The notes: generated by a model from the letters alone, not told the origin. Counted from the stretch's first letter, positions 18,701 to 29,290 are shown. The stretch: 64,000 nt of DNA from Bacteroidota bacterium (GCA_963169345.1 CAUJCT010000033.1:62001-126000), one strand, 5' to 3'. Program-made: numbers and translations.

Positions 18701-19318
18701 ATGGTAGGATTAATCGGAAAAAAAATCGGAATGACTAGCATCATTGATGCTAACGGCGCAAAAATTGGTTGTACCATTGTACAAGCTGAGCCAAACGTTA
18801 TATCTCAGATCAAAACTCAGGATAAAGAAGGCTATAATGCGCTTCAGATATCTGCTATAGAAGTGAAAGAAAAGCACAGCAATGCTGCAGCTAAAGGTCA
18901 CTTCAAAAAAGCCGGTTCTAATGCCATGAAAGTATCTCATGAGTTCAAAGTTGAATCAATCGTTGGTAACCTGGGCGATAAGGTAGATGTAACTATCTTC
19001 GCTGACGGCGACTTCGTTGATATCATCGGAACGTCTAAAGGTAAAGGTTTCCAGGGTGTTGTTAAAAGACACAACTTTAATGGTGTAGGTCCTTCAACCC
19101 ACGGTCAGCACGACAGACAAAGAGCTCCGGGTTCTGTTGGTTCATCTTCATATCCTTCTAAAGTATTTAAAGGTTTGAGAATGGCCGGTAGAATGGGTGG
19201 CAAAAGAGTGAAAAACATCAACAGCCAGATATTGAGAGTAATTCCTGAACAGAATCTTTTGGTTATCAAAGGTTCAATCACAGGTCATAATGGTTCAATC
19301 GTAGTTATAGAAAAATAA
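18701..19318 (+). CDS. rplC: 50S ribosomal protein uL3
   Basis: A 205-residue uL3, with the long loop GQHDRQRAPGSVGSSS reaching toward the peptidyl-transferase centre and GRMGGKRVKNIN after it. It sits 5 bp after rpsJ. Confidence 0.97.
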   Translation: MVGLIGKKIGMTSIIDANGAKIGCTIVQAEPNVISQIKTQDKEGYNALQISAIEVKEKHSNAAAKGHFKKAGSNAMKVSHEFKVESIVGNLGDKVDVTIFADGDFVDIIGTSKGKGFQGVVKRHNFNGVGPSTHGQHDRQRAPGSVGSSSYPSKVFKGLRMAGRMGGKRVKNINSQILRVIPEQNLLVIKGSITGHNGSIVVIEK

Positions 19319-19321
19319 GAA

Positions 19322-19948
19322 ATGGAACTGAAAGTATTATCAAGCAATGGTAGCGAGACAGGTAAGACTGTTAAATTGCCAAGTGAAATATTCGGAGTGA
19401 CTCCAAATGATCACGCCATCTACTTGGATGTGAAGCAATATCTTGCCAATCAAAGACAAGGTACTCACAAGACTAAAGATAAGTCTGAGGTTTCATACAG
19501 TACCAAGAAAATCAAACGTCAGAAAGGTACAGGCGGTGCTCGTGCCGGTAGTATCAAGTCTGGTGTGTTCGTTGGTGGTGGTAGAATCCATGGTCCACGT
19601 CCTAAAGACTACGGTTTTAAATTGAATAAGAAGTTGAAGCGTCTTGCCAGGATTTCAGCCCTGTCACACAAGGCAGCCAATAACAATATCATCGTTTTGG
19701 ATAGTTTGAATTTTGACAAGCCAAATACAAAATCATTTGTCAATGTATTAAACAGTCTTAAACTGAACGACCAAAGAGTATTGGTAGTAACACCTGAGCA
19801 AAACAATAACGTTTATTTGAGCGGTAGAAATCTGGAAAAGGCACATACCATGCCAGCTTCAGAAATCAATACCTACCAGATACTGAAGGCTAAGACTTTA
19901 GTGTTGATGAACGACTCAATTGAAGTAATAAAGCAAACATTGAATTAA
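19322..19948 (+). CDS. rplD: 50S ribosomal protein uL4
   Basis: A 208-residue uL4. The exit-tunnel loop KRQKGTGGARAGSIKSGVF is present. The gene starts 3 bp after rplC. In E. coli uL4 represses its own operon; no leader of that kind is evident here. Confidence 0.96.
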   Translation: MELKVLSSNGSETGKTVKLPSEIFGVTPNDHAIYLDVKQYLANQRQGTHKTKDKSEVSYSTKKIKRQKGTGGARAGSIKSGVFVGGGRIHGPRPKDYGFKLNKKLKRLARISALSHKAANNNIIVLDSLNFDKPNTKSFVNVLNSLKLNDQRVLVVTPEQNNNVYLSGRNLEKAHTMPASEINTYQILKAKTLVLMNDSIEVIKQTLN

Positions 19949-19954
19949 GAGATT

Positions 19955-20242
19955 ATGTCAGTATTAGTAAGACCGCTGATTACAGAAAAAATGACCATGT
20001 TGACAGACAAGAGAAAGCAATACGGATTCGTATGCCTTCGCTCTGCCAGCAAGGACGAAATAAAGGCCGAGATTGAAAAAGTATACAATGTCGAGGTCGA
20101 ATGGATCAACACCATCGTGAGTACACCAAAACGTAAAAGAAACAGACGTACTGGTCAAACCACAGGTAGAACCAACATTTATAAAAAAGCAATTTGTAAG
20201 TTGAAAGAAGGTCAAGAAATTGACTTTTACGAAAATATTTAA
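19955..20242 (+). CDS. rplW: 50S ribosomal protein uL23
   Basis: A 95-residue uL23 ([12 protein letters not shown] at the start, [25 protein letters not shown] loop). It lies at the tunnel exit, where trigger factor and SRP dock. The spacing of 6 bp on both sides is typical of this operon. Confidence 0.95.
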   Translation: MSVLVRPLITEKMTMLTDKRKQYGFVCLRSASKDEIKAEIEKVYNVEVEWINTIVSTPKRKRNRRTGQTTGRTNIYKKAICKLKEGQEIDFYENI

Positions 20243-20247
20243 AGAAA

Positions 20248-21084
20248 ATGCCAGTTAAAAGACTTAGACCGACAACACCGGGAACAAGATTCAGAATTGC
20301 AAATACGTTTGCAGAATTGACAGCTTCAGAGCCTGAAAAGAGTCTGACTGTATCTATATCAAAATCCGGAGGTAGAAATAACCAAGGTAAGATGACCATG
20401 CGCTACATTGGTGGTGGTCACAAAAGAAAATACCGTATCATCGACTTCAAACGTGATAAGCATGGTGTTTTAGCCGAGGTAAAGACCGTTGAGTACGATC
20501 CAAACCGTTCAGCTTTCATCGCCCTGGTAGAATACACAGACGGTGAGAAGAGATACAGTCTCTGCCCTCATGGCCTGAAAGTCGGTCAGAAACTGAACTC
20601 GGGTAGTGGTGTTACACCTGACTTAGGCAATACATTGCCATTGTCAGAAATTCCACTGGGTTCTATTATCCATAATATAGAAATGGCCCCTGGTCAAGGT
20701 GGTAAAGTTTGCAGAAGTGCAGGTTCTTACGCACAATTGACAGCAAGGGACGGTAAATATGTAGTTGTTAAGTTGCCAAGCGGTGAAACCCGTATGATTC
20801 TGAGCACTTGCTCAGCAACCATAGGTTCGGTTTCTAACCCTGACCACAACCTCGAGAACTACGGTAAAGCCGGTAGAAGCAGATGGTTGGGAAGACGTCC
20901 AAGAACACGTCCAGCAGCAATGAACCCTGTCGATCACCCTCAAGGTGGTGGTGAAGGTAGATCAAAAGGTGGTCAGCCTAAATCACGCACAGGTATCTAT
21001 GCTCAAGGTCAAAAGACCCGCAACCCTAAGAAGAGCTCAAACAAACATATCATAGAACGTAGAAAAGGTAAAAGAAATAAATAA
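20248..21084 (+). CDS. rplB: 50S ribosomal protein uL2
   Basis: A 278-residue uL2 with the conserved peptidyl-transferase-centre loop [20 protein letters not shown], including the essential His, near residues 222-241. Its stop shares a base with the rpsS ATG (TAATG). Confidence 0.97.
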   Translation: MPVKRLRPTTPGTRFRIANTFAELTASEPEKSLTVSISKSGGRNNQGKMTMRYIGGGHKRKYRIIDFKRDKHGVLAEVKTVEYDPNRSAFIALVEYTDGEKRYSLCPHGLKVGQKLNSGSGVTPDLGNTLPLSEIPLGSIIHNIEMAPGQGGKVCRSAGSYAQLTARDGKYVVVKLPSGETRMILSTCSATIGSVSNPDHNLENYGKAGRSRWLGRRPRTRPAAMNPVDHPQGGGEGRSKGGQPKSRTGIYAQGQKTRNPKKSSNKHIIERRKGKRNK

Positions 21085-21350
21085 TGGCTAGGTCACTTAA
21101 AAAAGGTCCTTTCATCGACTGGAAACTGGATGCGAAAGTTGCCAAGATGAACGAGAACAAAAAGAAAGCAGTTATCAAAACATGGAGTAGAAAATCCATG
21201 ATAGCTCCGGAATTTGTCGGGCATACTTTTGCCGTACACAATGGAAACAAATTCATCCCGGTTTATGTAACCGAAAACATGGTAGGTCATAAATTTGGTG
21301 AATTCGCTCCAACAAGAACATTTAAAGGTCACGGAGGTAACAACAAATAA
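21084..21350 (+). CDS. rpsS: 30S ribosomal protein uS19
   Basis: An 88-residue uS19 ([12 protein letters not shown] at the start, [14 protein letters not shown] at the end). It is coupled to rplB by a one-base overlap. Confidence 0.96.
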   Translation: MARSLKKGPFIDWKLDAKVAKMNENKKKAVIKTWSRKSMIAPEFVGHTFAVHNGNKFIPVYVTENMVGHKFGEFAPTRTFKGHGGNNK

Positions 21351-21355
21351 ACAGT

Positions 21356-21730
21356 ATGGAATCAGTAGCAGTATTAAAAAATTGTCCATTGTCTCCACGT
21401 AAGATGCGTCTGGTTGTAGACCAGATTAGAGGTCAACAAGTAGACAAAGCCCTCAATATCCTGCAATTCTCTCAGAGAAGATATTACGCAGTATACGTTG
21501 AGAAGCTTCTTAAGTCGGCCATCAGCAACTGGCAGAACAAAAACAAGGACAGCAAAGTGGAAGACAGTAAAATCTACGTTTCTTCTGTTTTCGTTGACGG
21601 TGCAGTGGTTGCCAAAAGAATGAGAACCGCTCCACAAGGCCGCGCATACAGAATCCGTAAGCGTTACAGCCACGTTACCATCAAGGTAGATAGTTTAAAT
21701 AACAAAGAAAACCAATTAGCAGAAGCATAA
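21356..21730 (+). CDS. rplV: 50S ribosomal protein uL22
   Basis: A 124-residue uL22, with [17 protein letters not shown] near residue 10 and the tunnel hairpin [19 protein letters not shown] near 88-106. The hairpin is intact, so there is no macrolide-type deletion. It lies 5 bp after rpsS. Confidence 0.96.
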   Translation: MESVAVLKNCPLSPRKMRLVVDQIRGQQVDKALNILQFSQRRYYAVYVEKLLKSAISNWQNKNKDSKVEDSKIYVSSVFVDGAVVAKRMRTAPQGRAYRIRKRYSHVTIKVDSLNNKENQLAEA

Positions 21731-21734
21731 TTTA

Positions 21735-22487
21735 ATGGGACAAAAAATAAATCCAATAGCGCTTAGATTAGGTATCATCAGAGGATGGGAAAGCAACTGG
21801 TACGGTGGAAAGAATTTCGCCGATAAGTTGGCCGAAGATGAAAAGATCCGCAAATACCTCTTCGTTCGTATTCCAAGAGGTGGTATGTCTAAAATCGTTA
21901 TCGAAAGAACGATCAAAAGGATCATTATCACTATTCATACAGCTAAACCTGGTATCGTCATCGGTAAAGGTGGTGCTGAAGTTGATAAAATCAAAGAAGA
22001 ATTGAAGAAAATCACTAAAAAAGATGTTCAAATCAATATCTTCGAAATCAAGCGCCCTGAACTCGATGCTAAATTGGTAGCAGATACAATCTGTCAGCAA
22101 ATTGAAGGTCGTGTAAGCTACAAGAGAGCTGTTAAACAAGCCCTTGGTAACACCATGAGAATGGGTGCCGATGGTATCAAAATCAGCGTATCTGGTCGTT
22201 TAAATGGTGCTGAGATTGCACGTGCTGAAAAGTATAAGGAAGGAAGAACTCCATTGCACACCTTGCGTTCTGATATTGATTATGCATTAGGTGAAGCTCT
22301 GACAGTTTACGGTAAGATTGGTGTTAAAGTATGGATTTGCAGAGGCGAAATTTACGGTAAACGTGATTTGTCTTTGAATGCAGGTTCAGACAGAGCTCCA
22401 AAGAGAGAAGAAGCACCACGCAATGACAACAGAAGAGGCGGCAGAAGAGATGGTGACAGAAGAAACGACCGCAGAAGAAATAACTAA
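21735..22487 (+). CDS. rpsC: 30S ribosomal protein uS3
   Basis: A 250-residue uS3 with a KH domain ([14 protein letters not shown] near residue 75) and the [15 protein letters not shown] block. The Arg/Asp-rich tail (residues about 217-250, many RR and DR pairs) is longer than in E. coli, which is common in Bacteroidota. A 47-bp gap to rplP is the longest in this part of the operon. Confidence 0.96.
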   Translation: MGQKINPIALRLGIIRGWESNWYGGKNFADKLAEDEKIRKYLFVRIPRGGMSKIVIERTIKRIIITIHTAKPGIVIGKGGAEVDKIKEELKKITKKDVQINIFEIKRPELDAKLVADTICQQIEGRVSYKRAVKQALGNTMRMGADGIKISVSGRLNGAEIARAEKYKEGRTPLHTLRSDIDYALGEALTVYGKIGVKVWICRGEIYGKRDLSLNAGSDRAPKREEAPRNDNRRGGRRDGDRRNDRRRNN

Positions 22488-22534
22488 TAAGAGAGAGGGG
22501 AAGGATTAATAATTTAAAATAGGAAGTAATTGAC

Positions 22535-22957
22535 ATGTTAAGTCCAAAAAGAACCAAATTCAGAAAACAGCACAAAGGCAAAATTAAAGGGATTGCCACT
22601 AGAGGTCACCGTTTGAGCTTCGGCACTTTCGGTCTGAAAAGTATGCAACAATCCTGGATTACTGCCAGACAAATAGAAGCAGCCAGGGTAGCTTTAACAA
22701 GGTTCATGAAAAGAGAAGGTCAGGTCTGGATCAGAATATTCCCGGACAAGCCAATCACCAAGAAACCAGCTGAAGTGCGTATGGGTAAAGGTAAAGGAGC
22801 TCCTGAGTATTGGGTAGCTATCGTAAAACCAGGCACCATTATGTTTGAAGTAACCGGTGTACCACAAGCTGTAGCTGAAAGAGGTATGTACCTTGCTGCT
22901 CAGAAACTTCCGGTAGCAACCAAATTTGTAGTTAAACCTGATTACACTGAAGAATAA
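22535..22957 (+). CDS. rplP: 50S ribosomal protein uL16
   Basis: A 140-residue uL16 ([15 protein letters not shown] start, [14 protein letters not shown] loop). It contacts A-site tRNA. Its stop shares a base with the rpmC ATG. Confidence 0.96.
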   Translation: MLSPKRTKFRKQHKGKIKGIATRGHRLSFGTFGLKSMQQSWITARQIEAARVALTRFMKREGQVWIRIFPDKPITKKPAEVRMGKGKGAPEYWVAIVKPGTIMFEVTGVPQAVAERGMYLAAQKLPVATKFVVKPDYTEE

Positions 22958-23178
22958 TGAAAAACAGGGAATTAAAAGAACTTCCTACCAAAGAGCTGGT
23001 AGAAAGATACAAAGAAGAAAAAGTTAGACTTACCAAAGTGAAGTTTAACAACGCAGTTGCCCGTATCGAGCAGCCGCACAAGCTCAAGGAATCTAGAAAA
23101 ACAGTTGCTAGACTCCTGACCGAGATCAACTCTCGCAGAATAGAAAACGAATTTAAAGCCGCTGAAAAAGGGGAATAA
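22957..23178 (+). CDS. rpmC: 50S ribosomal protein uL29
   Basis: A 73-residue helical uL29 (ELPTKELVERYKEEKVRL, then the conserved helix with ARLLTEINSRR). It is next to uL23 at the tunnel exit and is coupled to rplP by a one-base overlap. Confidence 0.93.
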   Translation: MKNRELKELPTKELVERYKEEKVRLTKVKFNNAVARIEQPHKLKESRKTVARLLTEINSRRIENEFKAAEKGE

Positions 23179-23184
23179 TAACAA

Positions 23185-23445
23185 ATGGAACAAACCAGAA
23201 ATTCAAGAAAGGAAATCATTGGTAAAGTAACCAGTAACAAGATGGATAAATCTATCGTTGTAGCACTGGAGACTAAAGTGAAGCACCCAAAATACGGTAA
23301 GTACTTCAAGAAAACCAAGAAGTTCTATGCTCATGATGAAAAGAATGAGTGTAACATCAATGACATTGTAAAAATCATGGAAACCAGACCACTTAGCAAA
23401 TTGAAATGCTGGAGACTGGTTGAAATAGTAGAAAGGGCAAAATAA
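23185..23445 (+). CDS. rpsQ: 30S ribosomal protein uS17
   Basis: An 86-residue uS17 with the OB-fold ([17 protein letters not shown], then [18 protein letters not shown]). Its stop shares a base with the rplN start. Confidence 0.95.
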   Translation: MEQTRNSRKEIIGKVTSNKMDKSIVVALETKVKHPKYGKYFKKTKKFYAHDEKNECNINDIVKIMETRPLSKLKCWRLVEIVERAK

Positions 23446-23813
23446 TGATACAAACAGAAAGTCGTTTAAAAGTAGCTGATAACAGCGGAGCAAAAGAAGT
23501 ACTTTGCATAAGAGTACTGGGTGGCACCAAAAGACGTTACGCCTCAGTAGGTGATAAAATCGTGGTTGCTATTAAAACAGCTCTACCTTCCGGTGGTGTT
23601 AAAGCCGGTTCAGTTTCCAAAGCCGTCATCGTGAGAGTAAAAAAAGAAATCAAACGTCCTGATGGATCTTACATCAGATTCGATGAGAATTCTTGTGTAT
23701 TGCTCAATAACTCTGACGAGCCAAGAGGTACCCGTATCTTCGGCCCGGTAGCAAGAGAATTGCGTGAAAAACAATTCATGAAAATTATATCATTGGCCCC
23801 AGAAGTATTATAA
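23445..23813 (+). CDS. rplN: 50S ribosomal protein uL14
   Basis: A 122-residue uL14 ([18 protein letters not shown] start, [14 protein letters not shown] near the end). It forms part of the intersubunit bridge with the 16S rRNA. Confidence 0.97.
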   Translation: MIQTESRLKVADNSGAKEVLCIRVLGGTKRRYASVGDKIVVAIKTALPSGGVKAGSVSKAVIVRVKKEIKRPDGSYIRFDENSCVLLNNSDEPRGTRIFGPVARELREKQFMKIISLAPEVL

Positions 23814-23827
23814 GCGTAATCAAGAGA

Positions 23828-24175
23828 ATGAAGAACATCAATACATCACATCAAACTGGTAAAATCCACATTAAGAAGGGTGATACCGTGATGCAAATCG
23901 CAGGTAAGATTGTAGACGGTCAGAACACCGGTAAGGTAATCCGCGTCTATCCTAAGACCTACAGGGCTCTGGTAGAAGGCTTGAATATTATATCTCGCCA
24001 TACCAAACCAAATGCTACTCATCCAAACGGTGGTATCATCAAGAAAGAGGCTCCAATTCATATCTCTAACCTGATGCTCATCGTAGACGGTAAGCCAAGC
24101 AGAGTAGGAAGAAAAGAAAATGATAAAGGTAAACTTCAGAGATATTCTGTGAAAACAGGAGATTTCATCAAATAA
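23828..24175 (+). CDS. rplX: 50S ribosomal protein uL24
   Basis: A 115-residue uL24 with the KOW motif (HIKKGDTVMQIAGK near residue 13, then GKVIRVYPKTYRALVEG). The N terminus has about 10 extra residues before the usual KIKKGD start. It is 14 bp after rplN. Confidence 0.95.
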   Translation: MKNINTSHQTGKIHIKKGDTVMQIAGKIVDGQNTGKVIRVYPKTYRALVEGLNIISRHTKPNATHPNGGIIKKEAPIHISNLMLIVDGKPSRVGRKENDKGKLQRYSVKTGDFIK

Positions 24176-24187
24176 TAGAGAAACTAC

Positions 24188-24736
24188 ATGTCGTATACTC
24201 CAAATTTAAAAAGCAAATATACTGAGGTAGTGGTACCTCACATGCAACAGAAGTTCGGTTACCAGAACGTCATGGAAATGCCTAAACTCGTTAAGATTTG
24301 TCTTAACCAGGGTGTGGGTGATGCCGTGAACGATAAAAAGCTCATCGACGCTGCAGTGGATGAAATGACCCGCATCAGCGGTCAGAAAGCTCAAGCTACC
24401 GTTTCTAAAAAAGATATCAGTAACTTTAAACTGAGATCTAAAATGCCAATCGGTGCTCGTGTGACTCTGCGTCAAAATACAATGTATGAGTTCCTCGAAC
24501 GTTTGATCTCTATCGCTCTTCCAAGGGTGAGAGACTTCCAGGGTTTGGAAGTGAGAGGATTTGATGGCAGAGGTAACTTTACAATGGGTATCACCGAACA
24601 AATTATCTTCCCGGAAATCGATATCGATAAAACCAATCGTATCACCGGTATGGATATCACGTTCGTGACCACCGCAAAGACCGATGAAGAGTGTTTAGAA
24701 ATGTTGAGAGCATTTGGTTTACCATTCAAAAAATAA
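24188..24736 (+). CDS. rplE: 50S ribosomal protein uL5
   Basis: A 182-residue uL5 ([18 protein letters not shown], then [17 protein letters not shown]). It binds 5S rRNA and forms a bridge to the 30S head. Confidence 0.97.
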   Translation: MSYTPNLKSKYTEVVVPHMQQKFGYQNVMEMPKLVKICLNQGVGDAVNDKKLIDAAVDEMTRISGQKAQATVSKKDISNFKLRSKMPIGARVTLRQNTMYEFLERLISIALPRVRDFQGLEVRGFDGRGNFTMGITEQIIFPEIDIDKTNRITGMDITFVTTAKTDEECLEMLRAFGLPFKK

Positions 24737-24745
24737 AAAGATAAC

Positions 24746-25015
24746 ATGGCAAGAGAAGCAATAAAAGCAAGAGAACTTAAAAAAGAACGTCTGGTAGCAA
24801 AATACGCAGAAAGACGTCAACAGTTGAAAGAAGCCGGCGATTTCATCGGTCTTCAAAAACTGCCTAGAAGTTCTTCAAAAGTCCGTCTTCGCAACAGATG
24901 CAAACTGACCGGAAAGCCAAGAGGCTATATCAGAGTGTTCGGTTTGTGCAGAAACCAGTTCCGTGAATTGGCATCTGCCGGAAAAATCCCTGGAGTAACT
25001 AAATCAAGTTGGTAA
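24746..25015 (+). CDS. rpsN: 30S ribosomal protein uS14 (zinc-free long form)
   Basis: An 89-residue uS14 with the conserved end [22 protein letters not shown]. Only two Cys (C51 and C67 region) remain and no CxxC pair is present, so it is the long form that does not bind zinc. Confidence 0.95.
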   Translation: MAREAIKARELKKERLVAKYAERRQQLKEAGDFIGLQKLPRSSSKVRLRNRCKLTGKPRGYIRVFGLCRNQFRELASAGKIPGVTKSSW

Positions 25016-25032
25016 TATTAAAATAGAATAAA

Positions 25033-25431
25033 ATGACTGATCCAATAGCAGACTACTTAACTAGATTAAGAAACGCCCTGCAAGCAAAGCATAGAATCGT
25101 TGAGATTCCGGCATCTAACATCAAAATGGCGATGACTAAAGTGCTGTTTGAAAAAGGTTATATCCTTAACTACAAGTTCGAGGAAACTGAAAACAAACAG
25201 GGCGTAATTAAAGTCGCTCTTAAATATGATGGCATGACCAGACAGCCAGCCATCAGACAGATTGTTAGAGTATCTAAACCTGGTTTGAGAAAATATGCAC
25301 CAGCCAATAACTTGCCAAGAGTAATTAATGGTTTGGGTATTGCCATAATTTCTACTTCTAAGGGTGTAATCTCTGATAAAGAAGCAAGAACAATGAACGT
25401 AGGCGGTGAAGTATTGTGCTACGTATCGTAA
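25033..25431 (+). CDS. rpsH: 30S ribosomal protein uS8
   Basis: A 132-residue uS8 ([18 protein letters not shown] start and the C-terminal block [14 protein letters not shown]...GGEVLCYV). It binds the 16S central domain. Confidence 0.96.
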   Translation: MTDPIADYLTRLRNALQAKHRIVEIPASNIKMAMTKVLFEKGYILNYKFEETENKQGVIKVALKYDGMTRQPAIRQIVRVSKPGLRKYAPANNLPRVINGLGIAIISTSKGVISDKEARTMNVGGEVLCYVS

Positions 25432-25449
25432 ACATTAAAGAATAAGAAC

Positions 25450-26007
25450 ATGTCAAGAATAGGTAAAGCACCAATCAATATTCCTGCAGGCGTAGAAATC
25501 AAAGTTTCTGCAGATAATACCGTTTCGGTCAAAGGACCTAAAGGTGAATTGACCCAGAAACTTAATGAAGGTTTCAAGGTGAACATCGACAACGGTGTCC
25601 TGACAATCGAACGTCCTAACGACGAAAAGGGCAACAGAGCTCTTCACGGTTTGTATCGCTCGCTACTCAATAACAACGTTAAAGGTGTTAAAGATGGTCA
25701 CACAACCAAACAGGAATTGGTTGGGGTAGGTTACAAAGCGTCTAACGTTGGCCAGGTTCTGGATCTTTCAGTTGGATACTCCCACAGAATTATGCTGGAA
25801 GTACCTAAGGAAATCAAATTGACTACCGTAACTGAAAAAGGTCAAAACCCTACCATCATCATGGAAAGTGCCGATAAGCAACTCCTTGGTCAGGTAGCAG
25901 CTAAAATTCGTTCTTTCCGCAAACCTGAGCCATACAAAGGAAAAGGTATCAAGTTCAGCGGCGAACAGTTGAGAAGAAAAGCAGGTAAGTCAGCATCTAA
26001 AAAATAA
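25450..26007 (+). CDS. rplF: 50S ribosomal protein uL6
   Basis: A 185-residue uL6 with the two repeated folds (MSRIGKAPINIPAGVE start, PEPYKGKGIKFSGE near the end). It is close to the sarcin-ricin loop. Confidence 0.97.
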   Translation: MSRIGKAPINIPAGVEIKVSADNTVSVKGPKGELTQKLNEGFKVNIDNGVLTIERPNDEKGNRALHGLYRSLLNNNVKGVKDGHTTKQELVGVGYKASNVGQVLDLSVGYSHRIMLEVPKEIKLTTVTEKGQNPTIIMESADKQLLGQVAAKIRSFRKPEPYKGKGIKFSGEQLRRKAGKSASKK

Positions 26008-26015
26008 GTAAGACA

Positions 26016-26369
26016 ATGAGCAATTCAAAGATAAAGAGAAGACTTAAAATCAAACGTAGGGTTTCCGGTAGTATCCAGGTAAGCGCCGACCGTCCAAGAT
26101 TGGTGGTTTTCCGCAGTAATTCAGAAATCTATGCCCAGATCGTAGATGTTAACAACAAAACTATCTGCGCTTCCTCTTCGCTTGAGAAAGATATCAATGG
26201 CATGAAGGAAAACAATATAGCCAAAGCTGCTATTGTTGGCAAAAGAATAGCCGATAAAGCTAAAGGCCTTGGTGTTGAGAAAGTAGTTTTCGACCGCAAC
26301 GGTTTCCTCTATCACGGTAGAGTAAAAAGTTTGGCAGAAGCAGCTAGGGAGGCTGGTCTGCAGTTTTAA
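26016..26369 (+). CDS. rplR: 50S ribosomal protein uL18
   Basis: A 117-residue uL18 (SADRPRLVVFRSNSEIYAQ, FDRNGFLYHGRVKSLAEAAREAGL), a 5S rRNA binder. It is 8 bp after rplF. Confidence 0.96.
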   Translation: MSNSKIKRRLKIKRRVSGSIQVSADRPRLVVFRSNSEIYAQIVDVNNKTICASSSLEKDINGMKENNIAKAAIVGKRIADKAKGLGVEKVVFDRNGFLYHGRVKSLAEAAREAGLQF

Positions 26370-26386
26370 TCATTAAGTAATCAAAC

Positions 26387-26905
26387 ATGTCAAATAGCAA
26401 CATAAAACGCGTAAGACAATCTGAACTGGAACTGAAAGAAAAAGTAGTTGCAGTTAATCGTGTGGCAAAAGTGACCAAAGGTGGTAGAACCTTCACTTTC
26501 ACTGCCATCGTGGTAGTAGGTGATGGCAATGGTATCGTTGGTAATGGTTTGGGTAAAGCCGGTGAAGTAACCGACGCTATCCAGAAAGCTATCGAGGATG
26601 CAAAGAAAAACCTGATCAAAGTTCCATTAATCAAAGGAACTGTTCCACACGAACAAATAGGTAAGTTTGGTGGTGGCAATGTGTTCATCAAACCAGCTTC
26701 TCACGGTACAGGTGTAATCGCAGGTGGTGCGATGCGTGCTGTATTGGAAAGCGCAGGTGTACACGACGTACTGGCCAAATCTAAAGGTTCATCCAACCCA
26801 CACAACGTGGTAAAAGCAACTCTTGATGCACTTGCTAAATTAAGAGACCCTTTCACCATCGCTAAACAAAGAAACATTAACCTTAAGCAAGTATTTAACG
26901 GATAA
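26387..26905 (+). CDS. rpsE: 30S ribosomal protein uS5
   Basis: A 172-residue uS5, with the N-terminal double-stranded-RNA-binding fold ([14 protein letters not shown]... and [14 protein letters not shown]) and the [19 protein letters not shown] block. The loop affecting accuracy is intact. Confidence 0.97.
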   Translation: MSNSNIKRVRQSELELKEKVVAVNRVAKVTKGGRTFTFTAIVVVGDGNGIVGNGLGKAGEVTDAIQKAIEDAKKNLIKVPLIKGTVPHEQIGKFGGGNVFIKPASHGTGVIAGGAMRAVLESAGVHDVLAKSKGSSNPHNVVKATLDALAKLRDPFTIAKQRNINLKQVFNG

Positions 26906-26910
26906 TTATT

Positions 26911-27090
26911 ATGTCAAAAATCAGAGTAACCAAAACCCACAGCACCATAGGTCAGCCTGAAAGAGTTGAAAAGAACATGCAGGCTTTGGGATTGAGCAAA
27001 ATGAACAGTTCAAACGAACTGAACGTAACGCCTCAGATCGAAGGCATAATCAGAAAAGTTAAACACCTTATCAAAATAGAAAATATTTAA
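26911..27090 (+). CDS. rpmD: 50S ribosomal protein uL30
   Basis: A short gene of 59 codons between rpsE and rplO. Translation gives [14 protein letters not shown] at the start, [12 protein letters not shown] in the middle and [17 protein letters not shown] at the end, a normal uL30. It starts 5 bp after rpsE and ends 1 bp before the rplO ATG. Confidence 0.95.
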   Translation: MSKIRVTKTHSTIGQPERVEKNMQALGLSKMNSSNELNVTPQIEGIIRKVKHLIKIENI

Positions 27091-27091
27091 A

Positions 27092-27547
27092 ATGGATTTA
27101 AGCTCACTAAAGCCTGCAGAAGGTTCAGTTAAAAACGGTAAACGTATTGGTAGAGGTCAGGGTTCTGGAAGAGGCGGTACATCTACCAAAGGTCATAAAG
27201 GTGCGCAAAGCCGTAGCGGATACTCCCGTAAAAAAGGTTTTGAAGGCGGTCAGATGCCACTTCAAAGACGTATCCCTAAAGGTGGTTTCAAAAACATTAA
27301 TCGCGTCGAACTCGCAAGCATCAACTTAGATGTGTTGCAAAGACTCTCTGAAACAAAAGGTCTTTCTGTTATCAGTCACGAAACATTGGTAGCAAACCAC
27401 CTGGTAGGTAAGAGAGAATACTATAAGATCCTTGGTCGTGGTGTACTCAATGCTAAATTGGAAGTACATGCCCACGGATTCTCCGAATCAGCTAAAAAAG
27501 CTATCGAAGATAAAGGTGGCTCTATCAACCTAATCACCATTTACTAG
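27092..27547 (+). CDS. rplO: 50S ribosomal protein uL15
   Basis: A 151-residue uL15 (NGKRIGRGQGSGRGGTSTKG near the start, EGGQMPLQRRIPKGGF after it). The C-terminal AKKAIEDKGGSINLI block is present. It precedes secY by 2 bp, the usual spc-operon order. Confidence 0.96.
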   Translation: MDLSSLKPAEGSVKNGKRIGRGQGSGRGGTSTKGHKGAQSRSGYSRKKGFEGGQMPLQRRIPKGGFKNINRVELASINLDVLQRLSETKGLSVISHETLVANHLVGKREYYKILGRGVLNAKLEVHAHGFSESAKKAIEDKGGSINLITIY

Positions 27548-27549
27548 GC

Positions 27550-28905
27550 ATGAAGAAATTTGTCCAAAAATTAAAGGAAATCTGGAGCATCGAGGAACTC
27601 AGGGCTAAAATCAAAGCAACCCTGCTTTTTCTCTTGGTTTACCGTATCGGTACTTTCATCATCCTGCCTGGTATTGATGGCAATGTGTTGATGGGTGCCC
27701 TTAAAAGCCAAACCGAAGGTATCCTTGGATTGGTCAATATTTTCGCAGGTGGTGCTTTCGGAAGAGGTGCCATTTTCGCCTTGGGTATAATGCCTTATAT
27801 CTCCGCTTCTATCGTTATTCAATTGCTCACTATTGCAGTTCCGGCTTTCCAGAAAATGCAAAAAGAAGGTGAGGACGGCAGAAGAAAAATCAATCAGTAC
27901 ACTCGTCTCCTGACTATTGCCATTACAGCGGTTCAGGCAGTTGCTTACCTCTATAACATCACATCAAAAAGTGACAACTGGGGTGCATTGCTTTTCAAAA
28001 CCAATCAAGCTGAAATGTCTGAGTCGTTCTTTATGATTGTAAACGTTACACTCCTTGTCGCCGGTACAATGTTTACCATGTGGCTGGGTGAACGTATCAC
28101 TGATAAAGGATTAGGTAATGGTATCTCCCTCATCATTATGGTGGGTATCATCGACAGATTGCCTGAAGCATTGGGATTTGAGTTGGATCAACGTATCACT
28201 AAAGGTGGTTTGCCACTTTTCATCATCGAGTTGATCTTCTGGCTAATTGTCATCGTAACTACAATCCTGTTGATTCAGGGTACAAGAAAAATAACAGTCA
28301 ACTATGCTAAACGTGTAGAAGGTAGCCGTGTATTGGGTGGCGCTCGTCAGTATATTCCTTTAAAAGTGAATGCTGCCGGTGTAATGCCAATCATATTTGC
28401 TCAGGCTATCATGTTTATACCGCCAACCATTTCTCAAAGTATGGATGCACCAAGTTCTGTGCTGAGAGCTTTGAGCGATTACGGTTCCTTGTGGTACAAT
28501 CTGGTGTTTGCCATATTGATTATAGCTTTCACCTATTTCTACACAGCTATCACGGTTAATCCTAACCAGATGGCAGATGAAATGAAGAAGAGTGGTGGTT
28601 TTATTCCTGGAATCAAGCCGGGTAAGAGCACCAGTGATTATATTGATGAAGTGTTGTCACGCATTACCATGCCTGGCGCATTATTCCTGGCAGGCATAGC
28701 GGTTTTACCGTCAGTTGCGATGTTATTTGGCATCAGTCAGAGTTTTGCCCAGTTCTTTGGAGGCACCTCCCTATTGATTATGGTGGGTGTAGTACTCGAC
28801 ACCTTGCAGCAGATAGAGAGCCACTTGTTAATGCGTCACTATGACGGCTTAATGAAGTCGGGCAGAATCAAAGGCAGAACAGGAGTCACCACACAATCAA
28901 TTTGA
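27550..28905 (+). CDS. secY: SecY, protein-translocation channel
   Basis: A 451-residue SecY with ten membrane helices. The N-terminal half has YRIGTFIILPGID, the plug region LGLVNIFAGGAFGRGAIFALG and ISASIVIQLL. The cytoplasmic loops have RKITVNYAKR and PNQMADEMKKSGGFIPGIKPG. The end is a Lys/Arg-rich tail. It exports proteins across the inner membrane with SecE/G and SecA, including the T9SS cargo seen elsewhere in the window. Confidence 0.97.
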   Translation: MKKFVQKLKEIWSIEELRAKIKATLLFLLVYRIGTFIILPGIDGNVLMGALKSQTEGILGLVNIFAGGAFGRGAIFALGIMPYISASIVIQLLTIAVPAFQKMQKEGEDGRRKINQYTRLLTIAITAVQAVAYLYNITSKSDNWGALLFKTNQAEMSESFFMIVNVTLLVAGTMFTMWLGERITDKGLGNGISLIIMVGIIDRLPEALGFELDQRITKGGLPLFIIELIFWLIVIVTTILLIQGTRKITVNYAKRVEGSRVLGGARQYIPLKVNAAGVMPIIFAQAIMFIPPTISQSMDAPSSVLRALSDYGSLWYNLVFAILIIAFTYFYTAITVNPNQMADEMKKSGGFIPGIKPGKSTSDYIDEVLSRITMPGALFLAGIAVLPSVAMLFGISQSFAQFFGGTSLLIMVGVVLDTLQQIESHLLMRHYDGLMKSGRIKGRTGVTTQSI

Positions 28906-28924
28906 TAAATTAAAAAGAAAGTAT

Positions 28925-28932
28925 TAAATTTG
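28925..28932 (+). promoter_or_regulatory. Internal -7 box (TAAATTTG) ahead of infA
   Basis: TAAATTTG followed by CA lies in the 41-bp secY-infA gap, 14 nt before the infA ATG. It would allow infA, rpmJ, rpsM, rpsK, rpsD, rpoA and rplQ to be transcribed separately from the upstream part of the operon. Confidence 0.55.
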
Positions 28933-28946
28933 CACCCCTTCAAAAA

Positions 28947-29165
28947 ATGGCAAAGCAAGACTCAATAAAACAGGACGGCACGATAGTGGAAGCGTTGTCA
29001 AATGCAATGTTCCGCGTAAAGCTGGCCAATGGACACGAGATAATTGCTACCATTTCAGGGAAGATGAGAATGAAATATATCAGAGTTTTGCCAGGCGACA
29101 GAGTACAGGTGGAGATGAGTCCATACGATTTGTCAAGAGGCAGGATTTCGTACAGATACAAATAA
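28947..29165 (+). CDS. infA: Translation initiation factor IF-1
   Basis: A 72-residue OB-fold IF-1 ([39 protein letters not shown]). It blocks the A site during initiation and enhances IF-2 and IF-3. It lies between secY and rpmJ as in most Bacteroidota. Confidence 0.97.
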   Translation: MAKQDSIKQDGTIVEALSNAMFRVKLANGHEIIATISGKMRMKYIRVLPGDRVQVEMSPYDLSRGRISYRYK

Positions 29166-29173
29166 AAGGCAAT

Positions 29174-29290
29174 ATGAAAGTAAGAACTTCAGTTAAAAAA
29201 CGCAGTGCAGACTGCAAGCTGGTTAAACGTAAAGGCAAACTTTTTGTTATTAACAAGAAGAATCCAAAATTTAAACAAAGACAAGGATAA
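29174..29290 (+). CDS. rpmJ: 50S ribosomal protein bL36 (zinc-free form)
   Basis: A 38-codon gene between infA and rpsM. It reads [17 protein letters not shown] at the start and NPKFKQRQG at the end. Only one Cys is present and the Cys/His zinc set of the classical bL36 is missing, so this is the C- form. The start is 8 bp after infA. Confidence 0.95.
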   Translation: MKVRTSVKKRSADCKLVKRKGKLFVINKKNPKFKQRQG